A stretch of 10,000 nt of DNA from Chondrilla cf. caribensis. Taxonomy: Eukaryota > Porifera > Demospongiae > Chondrillida > Chondrillidae. Made by a program: the position numbers and the translations under genes. Below are positions 1-7,415 of the stretch, one piece after another. The stretch is from assembly GCA_964020155.1 (NCBI GenBank), contig OZ026547.1, positions 2,906,131 through 2,916,130 on the forward strand, read 5' to 3'. The stretch's first letter is position 1, and each line of letters begins with the position of its first letter. The notes under the pieces were generated by a model. The model worked only from the letters and a program-made list of their open reading frames with translations. It was not told the DNA's origin and searched no databases.

Positions 1-2
1 GT

Positions 3-266
3 GGAGAACCAGGGCAACCAGGCCTTCATGGACAGAATGGTGAACGTGGACTGAAAGGAGACACAGGAGTGCCAGGACTGAAGGGAGCAAAAGGTGAACG
101 AGGAGAAGAAGGACCACCAGGCTTTCCTGGACAGAAAGGTGAACCAGGAACGAAAGGTCTAAGAGGAGTGAAGGGAGAGCCAGGAATGCCAGAACCAGAA
201 GAATCTAGTGGATCAAAAGGTGAATGTGCAGAAAGAGGACAAACAGGGAATGTAGGAAAAATGTGA
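3..266 (+). CDS. Collagen-like protein, C-terminal end (partial)
   Basis: The window opens inside a collagen triple-helix frame. Reading from base 3, there are 21 uninterrupted Gly-X-Y triplets, rich in charged and proline residues (GEP, GER, GLK, GPP, GEP). A break EPEESS follows, then six more triplet-spaced residues groups (GSK, GEC, AER, GQT, GNV, GKM), one of which has Ala in place of Gly, and a TGA stop at 264-266. The single Cys in the tail could form a disulfide. Such proteins are secreted, trimerise and form extracellular matrix. The short tail lacks a fibrillar C-propeptide, a C1q head or a type IV NC1 domain, so this resembles a short-chain or fibril-associated type. The gene continues off the left edge. 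A splice donor at the GTAGGA near 250 could instead make this an internal exon. The collagen call is firm; the exact class and true end are not. Confidence 0.8.
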   Translation, partial: GEPGQPGLHGQNGERGLKGDTGVPGLKGAKGERGEEGPPGFPGQKGEPGTKGLRGVKGEPGMPEPEESSGSKGECAERGQTGNVGKM

Positions 267-1084
267 TTAGAAACTTCATACAATGGCTAGGGCTTTATAC
301 ATTCAGTTTATGAAATTGCAGCATATAAGTGTGTTGCTAAAATAGGTACTTCCCCCATTCTATGAACTACTTCACATATGTACTTACTACTTAGGAGACA
401 GGAGGTACAGGAAACGTGTGCAGAGAAATTGGACACAACTTAGATGGGCATAAACGAACATACTAATGCTCTTCACATATAGAATATACAGTGCGTACAG
501 TAGTATATATCAAATGACTTGATTAGCACACATTTGTATACATACAAAGTGTGCATGGGACCTCACATATAGTGACTGCTCTATCCTACATATGTACTGG
601 ATGTACTCACACAGGTCCATCAACACTGAATAAACAATGTTGAGATGTCTATCTCAAAGGATGTAGACAAGACACTTAACATTGCATTGATTGTACAATA
701 ATCACCAAAATATGTCTGTCTGTTCTACAGATCCTGACATTACACCTGCCTAACACAACAACCAATGGTCATAAACACATTGTGTGCGATCATAGGATTA
801 ATGGAAACACACACAATAACTAACTCTACACATACACTAACATTAGGTAGATTGGCTTATATTGACCATGTGTACTATGATCAATGATGTAATCCTTTGA
901 AGAGTGAATTTAATGAGATTCATAACAGGAAGTGATAATGTGGGAATTGAAACAAAATTTGTAACAATAATAACATCATTACAAATATACACATATTGTA
1001 CATGCTATTTTGGTGAGGATACATACATATGTCAAGCTAATACAGACAAGTGTATGTGTCTGTAAGCCACATGCGCTCACAATA
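267..1084. other. Noncoding stretch between collagen stop and microsatellite
   Basis: AT-rich sequence without a supported coding frame on either strand. On the plus strand it would be collagen 3' UTR or flank; on the minus strand it is the intron following the WDFY3-like exon 1199-1346. No next WDFY3 exon was recognised here. Confidence 0.6.
629..634 (+). promoter_or_regulatory. Candidate polyadenylation signal AATAAA
   Basis: A consensus AATAAA lies about 360 bases after the collagen stop and is followed by TG-rich sequence. It could end the collagen transcript. The surrounding DNA is AT-rich, so chance occurrence is quite possible. Confidence 0.25.
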
Positions 1085-1092
1085 ACACACAC

Positions 1093-1138
<46 letters not shown>

Positions 1139-1198
1139 ACACACACACACCCACACACACACACCCACACACACAAACACACACACACACACACACAC
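1085..1198. repeat. (AC)n microsatellite abutting a splice donor
   Basis: About 114 bases of AC dinucleotide repeat with a few interruptions (CGTAC, ACCC, AAAC). In the sense direction of the minus-strand gene it is (GT)n and starts exactly at the intron boundary after exon 1199-1346, so the repeat provides the GT donor. Confidence 0.95.
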
Positions 1199-1346
1199 CT
1201 TTCAAATCCACAGGTGCCACCTCCTTCTCAAGCTGTTGCATGCTAGTGTCCTTCTCAACATTTGCTACAACACCAAACACAACCCTCTCTTCCGATACAA
1301 TTGGTCCAAGTACACTCTGGCTACCGAGGTGCACAGCAGCAATCAT
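1199..1346 (-). CDS. WDFY3: WDFY3-like gene, exon after the lectin module
   Basis: A 148-base exon encoding 49 codons plus one base. The acceptor is TTCCCACAG before ATGATTGCT, and the donor is AAAG followed by a long GTGTGT run. It enters in phase 0, matching the phase-0 end of exon 2573-2821, and leaves in phase 1. The peptide contains [10 protein letters not shown], which corresponds to the (S/P)EEKVSFGL segment just after the ConA-like lectin region of WDFY3/Alfy proteins. The in-frame ATG at the exon start is internal and not a translation start. The following exon is not visible before the collagen frame at 266, so the next intron is at least about 0.9 kb long. Confidence 0.72.
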
Positions 1347-2104
1347 CTGTGGGAAGTACAGTACATACAGTCAGGTATATCAATATGCATGTGTGCATCA
1401 TCATCTTGTGTGTTGAATACTTGTCTGTATTATTATAAAGGAAGAAAATGGAGAGAGAAGAGGACATTTAGCCAGCAAACATTGGATTAAATTTAAACAA
1501 CATATACATGGGTAGATATAAAATGGCTGCTGTTGTATCAAAGGGTGATTTTCACATGTTCGTGATTACAATTGACCACAACCGGTAGTCAAAGCTCACC
1601 AAGACGTCCTAAAATATCAAGGATTATTTCACACCTTTATATTCTGAAGTCAAGGCACATTGCCCAACTCTCTCCCAAATTGCTACTCAAGCTGCTTGAA
1701 GGGAAATTAATGAGGACCTCATAAAAAATTCCAAAAAGCAAGGGCCTCACCAAGGTGGAATATCAGAAACACCAAAACTGTGTCTCGACTACGATAACAC
1801 TGTACTGTACTATCACTTATTATTATGCAAAAGTGTCCTGGAAGTGCTAACAATAAAATAATCTTATAAAATTGTGAACAGTCCTAAATCAAGCAATTTA
1901 CGAAATTTACGTCACACGAAAATTTCGAACATCACAGTAATTGTTTTTCAACTCTCACACAGTATGTTATTATAGCTGAACAATGAGTTGCTAGGCAATT
2001 AATTGCCAAAATTTTATAACAATTACCTGGCATGGGAGGTGTACAATTAGTGAAGACATTCAAACACTTTGATCTGCCCACACAAAATACCACACATAAG
2101 TATT
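1347..2104 (-). other. Intron of WDFY3-like gene, left half without recognised content
   Basis: AT-rich intron sequence between exons 2573-2821 and 1199-1346. I see no coding frame, RNA gene or clear transposon end in this part. Confidence 0.6.
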
Positions 2105-2568
2105 GGGATATTGATGGGGCTATATTTAGTTGAATGTTCTCAAAGAAATAATGAGATATTTATATATATCGGGATGCCGATAGGAGTATGTATTGGATTG
2201 TATAATCTATATTATACTTAATGTAATACTCTTGTATACTTTAGTTATATTTAGATATATCGGGATGCTGATAGCAAGTATGTAGTTGAATGGTATTAAT
2301 GGGATATTGCAATATTGATTGGGACTATTGGTAGTTAAAATACTTTCAAGGGAATATCGTGATATTTTCGTAGTCACATAGGGATATTAGTAGGGGCTAA
2401 TAGTTGTATATTCTCAAAGGGATATCCCAAGCACTAATTCACACCACACCTAGCATTCAGTCCTGAGACTAGAGAGCATATTTGGCTATTTAGTTGAATA
2501 CTCTCAAGGGGACATCCTCCAGCACTAGCTCCCACTCCTCCTTCACAGTCAGCATTCATTCCTGAGAC
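2105..2568. repeat. Decayed tandem repeats built on GGGATATT / AGTTGAATNTTCTCAAAGGG
   Basis: A motif of roughly 25-45 bases recurs in degenerate form near 2105-2160, 2270-2310, 2325-2365, 2385-2430 and 2485-2515, with the sense TAGTTGAATATTCTCAAAGG and GGGATATT. The last two units are the clearest: 2403-2470 and 2493-2568 align along their length with small gaps, sharing CTCAA(A/G)GGG, CAAGCACTA/CCAGCACTA, AGCATTCA and TCCTGAGACT, at a period of about 90 bases. The last unit ends within a few bases of the splice donor of exon 2573-2821. Confidence 0.55.
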
Positions 2569-2572
2569 TCAC

Positions 2573-2821
2573 ATTGTCCTTCATCACAGGTGCCTGGAAA
2601 CACCCCATGTAGGTGGATCCCAGCTTCCAAATCAAGGGGATACTGGAAGGAGAAATGGGTTCGTCAAAAAGGAACGTGGGACCAAGGTTGTAGCAGATCG
2701 GAAGACAGTGTCTCAGAGATGTGTGAGTCCCTATGATCCCGTTGATGGACACACTGGTCAATGTGTGGGCATCTTTGGCTGACAGAGAGGATTGGTTCAC
2801 AACAGGCTGAATGTAGGTGAC
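2573..2821 (-). CDS. WDFY3: WDFY3-like gene, ConA-like lectin module exon
   Basis: An 83-codon exon, phase 0 at both ends. The acceptor is TGTCTTCCAG before GTCACC, and the donor is AAT followed by the near-consensus GTGAGT. The peptide carries SINGIIGTHTSLR followed by LPICYNLGPTFLFDEPISP and then WKLGSTYMGCFQAP. These match the WDFY3 stretch with a YIGTPP-type strand, a WRLGP(T) segment and an ELGPNYVGSFQA segment, although the LGP-containing part and the WKLG part are spaced as in the family. Reading past the donor reaches a stop 21 bases on, so the exon end is well fixed. The module is a beta-sandwich fold in the large autophagy scaffold Alfy. Confidence 0.85.
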
Positions 2822-2890
2822 CTGGAAGACAATGGAAGATGTGATGTGTAGCTGAGGTCAAGGGGTATACATGTACACACACGTACCAAT

Positions 2891-3199
<309 letters not shown>

Positions 3200-3284
3200 C
3201 TGAGAATGAGGGGGAGAGAGGACAAAGTGAGGAGGCGGACTACAAGTATTGCACACAAAGGAATATGTGAACATCTATCTAAGT

Positions 3285-3440
3285 ATGCTACTGTATGTAC
3301 GCATGTATGTACATATGTTGTGTATACACATGCATGTACGATAGGAATGTACGTACGTACCTAAGTATACACACATGTAGATTGTATGTATTTGTAAGCA
3401 TGCATGCGTATATACATGTACGTACAGTATGTATATATGG
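3285..3440. repeat. Degenerate ATGT/ACGT-type low-complexity tract
   Basis: Dense overlapping GTATGT, GCATGT, GTACGT and CATGCATG words with many self-complementary hexamers (TACGTA, ATGCAT, GTATAC). It lies in intron 3200-3604. Similar tracts occur at 7000-7215, 8020-8190 and 8430-8570. Confidence 0.6.
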
Positions 3441-3477
3441 TTGCATAGGCACCATGTATACCATCGTACTGACACAT

Positions 3478-3604
<127 letters not shown>

Positions 3605-3806
3605 CCTTTAGAGAATGAGCTTGAGTGGACACAATCAACATTAATTTTGGTCTTTCAGAGATAGAGCAATAGTGAGACAAGAATAGCTTCTCTTCTTCTT
3701 CAATTCAGCACCTTCGATGCTCTGATAGAGAGTGAAGATGTCAGCAAACTTGGGGTCCTCGATCTTCGGTGATGATTCACGACTCATGCTTCGTCTTCTG
3801 TCCACA
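3605..3806 (-). CDS. WDFY3: WDFY3-like gene, lectin-module exon with a one-base frameshift
   Basis: Acceptor TCATGTTATAG before TGTGGACAG; donor AAGG before GTGGGTGTGT. The first frame gives SYSCLTIALSLKD, matching the HYVCLAIVLSAKD strand of WDFY3, but then runs into a TAA at 3641-3643. The homology continues one frame over as LMLIVST, matching the family's SLIVST. The 202-base length is one short of what the flanking phases demand: one base in, 67 codons, one base out makes 203. This places a single-base deletion near 3645-3652, in GACCAAAA. The exon's first third (DRRRSMSRESSPK) is a Ser/Arg-rich extension with no counterpart I recognise. The break may be a sequencing or assembly error, an allele or a genuine lesion. 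Confidence 0.8.
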
Positions 3807-3966
3807 CTATAACATGAGGAAGGTTTGTGTGGTGAAATGAAATTAACTATCGCTTTCATTACTACATCGAAGAGATATTATTGTAAGAGTATTTAAGTTA
3901 TTGTTATTACAAAATGATATACACACACGTATGTATGTGTGCACATAGGTACTTCCATATGTCTAC

Positions 3967-4217
3967 CTTGTATCCCGGTTGAGGGGTGGATCAAAGGAAA
4001 AACTGTGTGTACAAAAGCCATGTAGCACAGGTCAGTGATACAGCACAGGTCACCAGACAGGTTTCATTGTTAGAATTAATTGCGTGAGAACAATTAAGGC
4101 AGGAAATTAGTAAACACATTTCTATTGCATATACGTGATATGTTGTATTGGACTATGCGCATATTTGCAGTATAAATTGTCTATCATTCACCATGCCAGG
4201 ATATAACTATTACATAC
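3967..4217. repeat. Dispersed/duplicated repeat, copy A
   Basis: Starts CTTGTATCCCGG and runs through AGCACAGGTCAGTGATACAG, GGTCACCAGACAGG, a TTAATTGCGTGAGAAC segment, GCAGGAAATTAGTAAACAC and TATGCGCATATTTGCAG to CCAGGATATAACTATTACATAC. It is very similar to copy B (4304-5714, interrupted) and more distantly to copy C (8253-8440). A and B start 337 bases apart in the same orientation, as expected of a tandem duplication. Confidence 0.8.
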
Positions 4218-4575
4218 AAAACACACACATGCACACGCACGCATGCACGCACGCACAACCTACATATAATAACATTATACAGACATGCAAAGATACAAAG
4301 ATACTTGTATCCTGGTTGAGGGGTGGGTCAAAGGAATAACTGTGCATACATAAGCCATGTAGCACAGGTCAGTGATACAGTACAGGTCACCAGACAGGCT
4401 TCATTGTTAGGATTAAAGGGCCAGTAACATAAAAAAACAAGTTGGTCTTGAATTACTCCTTTTAGTTAGTAAACACCAATGGCGATGTTTGAATTCGCTC
4501 CTGTCATCTGGGTGGGGAGTAATCGAGGATTTTATAGCCAATTACGCCAGGTTACGTCATCTTCGTCATATTTCG

Positions 4576-4583
4576 TGACGTCA
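4576..4583 (+). promoter_or_regulatory. CRE-like palindrome TGACGTCA inside the transposon
   Basis: A perfect TGACGTCA with nearby half sites (TTACGTCA, TTCGTCA) lies just upstream of the ATG at 4599. A diverged counterpart (GTGACATCAC) sits at the mirror position of the right end. This is the binding sequence of CREB/ATF factors and could be the promoter of the gene fragment or a transposase-binding subterminal motif. Confidence 0.3.
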
Positions 4584-4598
4584 TAAGAGGAACGAAAT

Positions 4599-5158
4599 AT
4601 GTCTGAAGTATTTCGACGAACGAATTTAGTGATCCTAATGGCCTTTCCTTCAACGGCGAAGCCGAAATGAGCACTTCAGTAGAGTTAAATGATGTTAGTG
4701 CGGACGATAACGATGATTCGAGTATTCCTGCAACGATTGTAATGGAGTCTTATCCGTTCGAACCCATCGCGGCAAATGACCGATCGGGGTCATAAAGTGA
4801 CTTGAAAGAGGACCCTGGCTAGGTAATTTGCAGACTGGCTAACACTACACGGTATGCACATGAATCGTAGCGCATTATTTACGACACTTCTCCAATTTAT
4901 AGCGAAAAACATCGAAATATCATCTCAGAATTCCCATTCGACCAGTATGTCAGTCATTTTAACATTAATCTTGAGTTATAAATTGCTATACTGTGATTAC
5001 TACATTTGATGTGTCGCTGTCTACATTTTTGTATGATTTCAATTGTAAATAGTGTTCAGCAATTGCGTTTATTTTGCAAGGTTGGTTGTAAGTGGTTCAC
5101 ATTGATGGAGGAGCTTGGGAATCCAACAGATGAATGTTTTTCTGCAATCAGACATCCA
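4599..5158 (+). pseudogene. Decayed gene fragment, P2X7 intracellular-domain-like (tentative)
   Basis: From an ATG at 4599 (MSEVFRRTN) a one-base shift near 4623 leads into FSDPNGLSFNGEAEMS, an acidic Asp/Ser-rich stretch, and then SYPFEPIAA. Past two in-frame stops (4793-4795 and 4823-4825) it continues to RLANT. After a possible intron beginning at the GTATGC near 4852, TGGTTGTAAGTGGTTCAC at 5083-5100 looks like a frame-damaged Trp-Cys-x-Cys-Gly-x-Cys motif, followed by MEELGNPTDECFSAIRHP. The order (FEP, a RLGNT-like motif, WCxCGxC, then Cys...HP) resembles the cysteine-rich P2X7 cytoplasmic-domain-like proteins abundant in invertebrate genomes. This rests on pattern memory, not on a search. 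It is non-functional as it stands. Confidence 0.4.
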
Positions 5159-5714
5159 TAATCACTGCAGTAAACCAAATTATCAGTATATACATTCCAG
5201 TTACATCATGTTTGGGGCAATTACTTCGACATGAAGCTCGTTTATCGACATTCTTTGGGGATATCTGCAAGATAAACTATCCCTCAGCTTCCCTATTACT
5301 TTCAGCAGCAAATAAGCGCTTATTTAATTCCAAATAATGCCGAATCTAAGAGATGCAGAGTTTAAACCTAGCAAAATCAGCAAAATTTGCCAGTAAATCG
5401 TATTACGTACGTGTTAATGGTTCCTCTTGTGATGTCACTACGCGTCATTCAAAATGGCCGAGTTTTATGACCAAAAGCGGCGAATTTCTCTCGTTAAAAG
5501 CAAGAATGGCGATTTTAAACATCACCACGAGGGTTTACTTACTAAAAGAGCCCATTTGAGCCCAACTTGTTTTTTCATGTTACTGGCCCTTTAATTGTGT
5601 GAGAACAAGGCAGGAAATTAGTAAACACATTTCTATTGCATATAATATGTTGTATTGAACTATGCGCATATTTGCAGTATAAATTGTCTATCAATCACCA
5701 TGCCAGGATACAAG

Positions 5715-5830
5715 ATAGTTATATCCTGCCTAGGTGTGCTGCAGCAGATAAAGTGCTAACAGATTACCTCGGGCTTCGCCCTCGGTAATCAATTAGCACT
5801 TTATAGCACACCTAGGCAGGATATAACTAT
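5715..5830. repeat. 116-bp foldback / near-perfect palindrome
   Basis: The outer arms 5715-5740 and 5805-5830 are 26-base perfect inverted repeats (ATAGTTATATCCTGCCTAGG and onward). After a 7-base bulge GCAGCAG at 5741-5747, a second 12-base perfect pair follows (ATAAAGTGCTAA, 5748-5759 with 5793-5804), then GATTACC with GGTAATC, and a tip GGGC-TTC-GCCC at 5771-5781. It interrupts the CCAGGATATAACTATTAC sequence seen intact in copy A. CAGGATA occurs at both junctions and may be its target duplication. Confidence 0.85.
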
Positions 5831-5887
5831 TACATACAGTACACACAGCACATAAACTACTGACATTACATTCAGTACACTGCTAAC

Positions 5888-6312
5888 TTGACTGGAAAGT
5901 CATGCTTCACGATGCAAATCCATGTTGAAAATGTGAGACCATTAGGAGGGGAGAATACCCTTTCTCCTGACCCCACCCCTCCAATGATGGGCGGTCCAGT
6001 TTGATTCGGGATTTGAATGGGCTGCGGGAAAACAGATGGCAGAAAGAGATATCTGAAACCATCAACACTGAGATTAAAGTCTATGAAAGCTGGTGAAATC
6101 AATTTTCCAATTGCACCCCGCGGAGTTGTCATGGAAACAAGGGATTGAATTCCCGTCAGTGACAACGAGCCTCCGAAGGATTTCTGAGACTCGGCATCCA
6201 CAGCAATGTCATAGTCTGGCTTCTGGGGGTCGTACCCTTCAAAGGAGAGGATTACATCCTCTTCGGGAGTCAAAGAAAGATCACACATATCAAAGGGCAA
6301 TTGTGGGCTGAT
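5888..6312 (-). CDS. WDFY3: WDFY3-like gene, large exon entering the lectin module
   Basis: The acceptor TTGTTGCTCCCACAG precedes ATCAGC; entry is phase 0. About 141 codons follow with the best family match in the window: LSLTGIQSLVSMTTP, then SPAFIDFNLSVDGF, LFLPS and GSGERVFSPPNGLTFSTW. These correspond in order to the WDFY3 segments ending in KCLVSMTTP, PAFVEFDTSLEGF, LFLPSL and GSGERFFPPPSGLSYSSW, where the ConA-like module begins. The 3' end is less certain: the GTTAGC donor at 5887 leaves phase 2, which is what the next exon needs, while GTGAAG and GTCAAG upstream would leave phase 0. The acidic linker EDVILSFEGYDPQKPDYD is specific to this organism as far as I can tell. Confidence 0.9.
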
Positions 6313-6408
6313 CTGTGGGAGCAACAAGAATGGAGATTGGGTGAACCACAATGATATGTAGCTAGTAATAGTTGCATATGCACTTACTTTATATACACAC
6401 ATACACAT

Positions 6409-6474
<66 letters not shown>

Positions 6475-6595
6475 ATGCACACATGCACACACACACACGC
6501 ACGCGCATACACACATATGCACACATGCACACGCACACACACAAACACACATACACACACACACATGCATGCACACATGTGCACGTACACACAAA

Positions 6596-6642
<47 letters not shown>
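6313..6642 (-). other. Stop-free 330-base intron made mostly of (GT)n (exitron-like)
   Basis: The intron between exons 6643-6715 and 5888-6312 starts GTGTGTG and ends GCTCCCACAG. Its length is a multiple of three, both junctions are phase 0, and no stop occurs in the sense frame, so exon, intron and exon form one open frame. Retention would insert 110 residues rich in Val-Cys repeats. Confidence 0.75.
6411..6642. repeat. Compound (AC)n microsatellite adjoining a splice donor
   Basis: Pure AC from 6411 to 6470, an impure middle rich in GCAC, GCATGCAC and CGCGC at 6471-6600, and pure AC again at 6601-6642. The right end touches exon 6643-6715, so its sense-strand (GT)n is the splice donor. Confidence 0.95.
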
Positions 6643-6644
<2 letters not shown>

Positions 6645-6715
6645 TGATATACTTGTCAGTGTCAACCACTTCATTGTACTTACAAAACAGAGGACCTCCT
6701 AGACGCAGAAAGTTC
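6643..6715 (-). CDS. WDFY3: WDFY3-like gene, 73-base exon
   Basis: The acceptor CAATTTTTCCAG precedes GAACTTT; the donor is ATCAAG followed by GTGTGT. One base completes an Arg codon begun in exon 7265-7395, then 24 codons encode NFLRLGGPLFCKYNEVVDTD and a short Tyr-Ile-Lys end. NFLRLGGPL matches the conserved (E)FLRLxSPL segment after the MFERL helix in WDFY3. Phases agree on both sides. Confidence 0.88.
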
Positions 6716-6761
6716 CTGGAAAAATTGATTTGTACAGAAGTCAGTAAAATTTAGTGTGTAC

Positions 6762-6764
<3 letters not shown>

Positions 6765-6810
<46 letters not shown>
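6765..6810. repeat. (AC)n microsatellite, intron interior
   Basis: A 46-base pure AC repeat inside intron 6716-7264, about 50 bases upstream (sense direction) of the acceptor of exon 6643-6715. It is flanked by GTACAGTA / TGTACAGTA words. Confidence 0.95.
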
Positions 6811-6815
<5 letters not shown>

Positions 6816-6999
6816 CAGTATGTACCATGTAATAGAGTAGCCAACAGCAGATAAAAGTATGCAGTATTGACACAGAAGGCTATAATATGCTTCCCTGATA
6901 ATCCAACAATTTATACAATGTCAGATTAGGAAGGGTGTCAAGTTATGGTAAATTTTATAGAATTATCATTAATGACACATTTGTCTCAGAAAGTTGTAA

Positions 7000-7215
7000 G
7001 TAATACACATGTGCATGCATGTGTTTGCATGTACATTATATATGCTTACATTTATCAGTGTTTGCATGTACGTATGTATGCATATTTCCACTTATTTGCT
7101 TGTGCATGTAGGTATGCATCATGTTTACATGTATGCTTACATGTTTATATCAAAACGTTTGCATGTATGCATGTACGCATGTATGCATGTTTGCATGTAT
7201 GCATGCTTGTACACG
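7000..7215. repeat. Degenerate (GCATGTAT)n tract
   Basis: Imperfect octamer repeats such as GCATGTAT, GCATGTAC and GCATGTTT, densest at 7160-7210 and alternating with ATGCAT palindromes. The short frames across it simply read Met-His-Val-Cys repeats. Confidence 0.7.
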
Positions 7216-7264
7216 TCCAATAACAAACGCCAACCTCTAATAAAATAAACATACACCCACTTAC

Positions 7265-7395
7265 CTCAGGTCAGCTGCGGACATTGATTGGTAGGACAAT
7301 TTTTCAAATGTTCTCTGAAGAGGTTGGTGGAGAGGGTGATTCTCATCAGCCAGTGCAGCTGAACACCTCTGTATCAATCTTTCAGGCAGGCCAGC
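7265..7395 (-). CDS. WDFY3: WDFY3-like gene, helical-region exon
   Basis: The acceptor TTGTTTCTTTAG precedes GCTGGC; the donor is CTGAG followed by consensus GTAAGT. It holds 43 codons plus two bases. The peptide GLPERLIQRCSAALADENHP, then LHQPLQRTFEKL, matches WDFY3 GLHARLLQRCSAALADE...LHPPLQRMFERL almost residue for residue, the strongest single match in the window. The entry frame is phase 0. The upstream exon 8833-8985 leaves phase 1 at its best donor, so a linking exon is missing or a different donor is used. Confidence 0.93.
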
Positions 7396-7415
7396 CTAAA
7401 GAAACAATTGAAGAC

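Larger units (their letters stand above)
4417..5590. mobile_element. TTAA-flanked DNA transposon, non-autonomous, 1,174 bp
   Basis: The ends are inverted repeats of about 32 bases beginning AGGGCCAGTAACAT and continuing AAAAAACAAGTTGG, with one mismatch in the first 29 positions. Similarity continues more weakly inward for about 150 bases, for example CTTTTAGTNAGTAAAC, GATGTTT and GTGAC(G/A)TCA(T/C)AAGAGGAAC. TTAA flanks both ends, at 4413-4416 and 5591-5594. Copies A and C of the host repeat show a single TTAA at this position, so the insertion is directly visible. Because TTAA and TA both fit the junction, the target could be read either way. TTAA duplication is known for the piggyBac and Kolobok superfamilies, and the purine-rich end favours Kolobok over piggyBac. 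No transposase frame survives. Confidence 0.85.
4304..5714. repeat. Dispersed/duplicated repeat, copy B, split by a transposon
   Basis: The two halves, 4304-4416 and 5591-5714, together match copy A. The left end CTTGTATCCTGG and the right end CCAGGATACAAG are a perfect 12-base inverted repeat, so this family may itself be a small terminal-inverted-repeat element. The insertion at its internal TTAA is flanked by a duplicated TTAA. Copies A and C give the empty site. Sequence beyond the right end (TATAACTATTACATAC at 5822-5837) continues the match to copy A after the foldback. Confidence 0.8.

Noticed and set aside
26..283. Minus-strand frame rich in Ser-Pro-Phe repeats
   Set aside because: It is the reverse complement of the collagen Gly-X-Y repeat, a typical shadow frame.
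5134..5559. Two plus-strand frames of 67 and 68 codons in the transposon
   Set aside because: They do not carry transposase motifs, overlap the decayed fragment or the subterminal inverted repeat, and lack family resemblance.
6093..6311. Plus-strand 72-codon frame
   Set aside because: It is the antisense shadow of the strongly supported exon 5888-6312.
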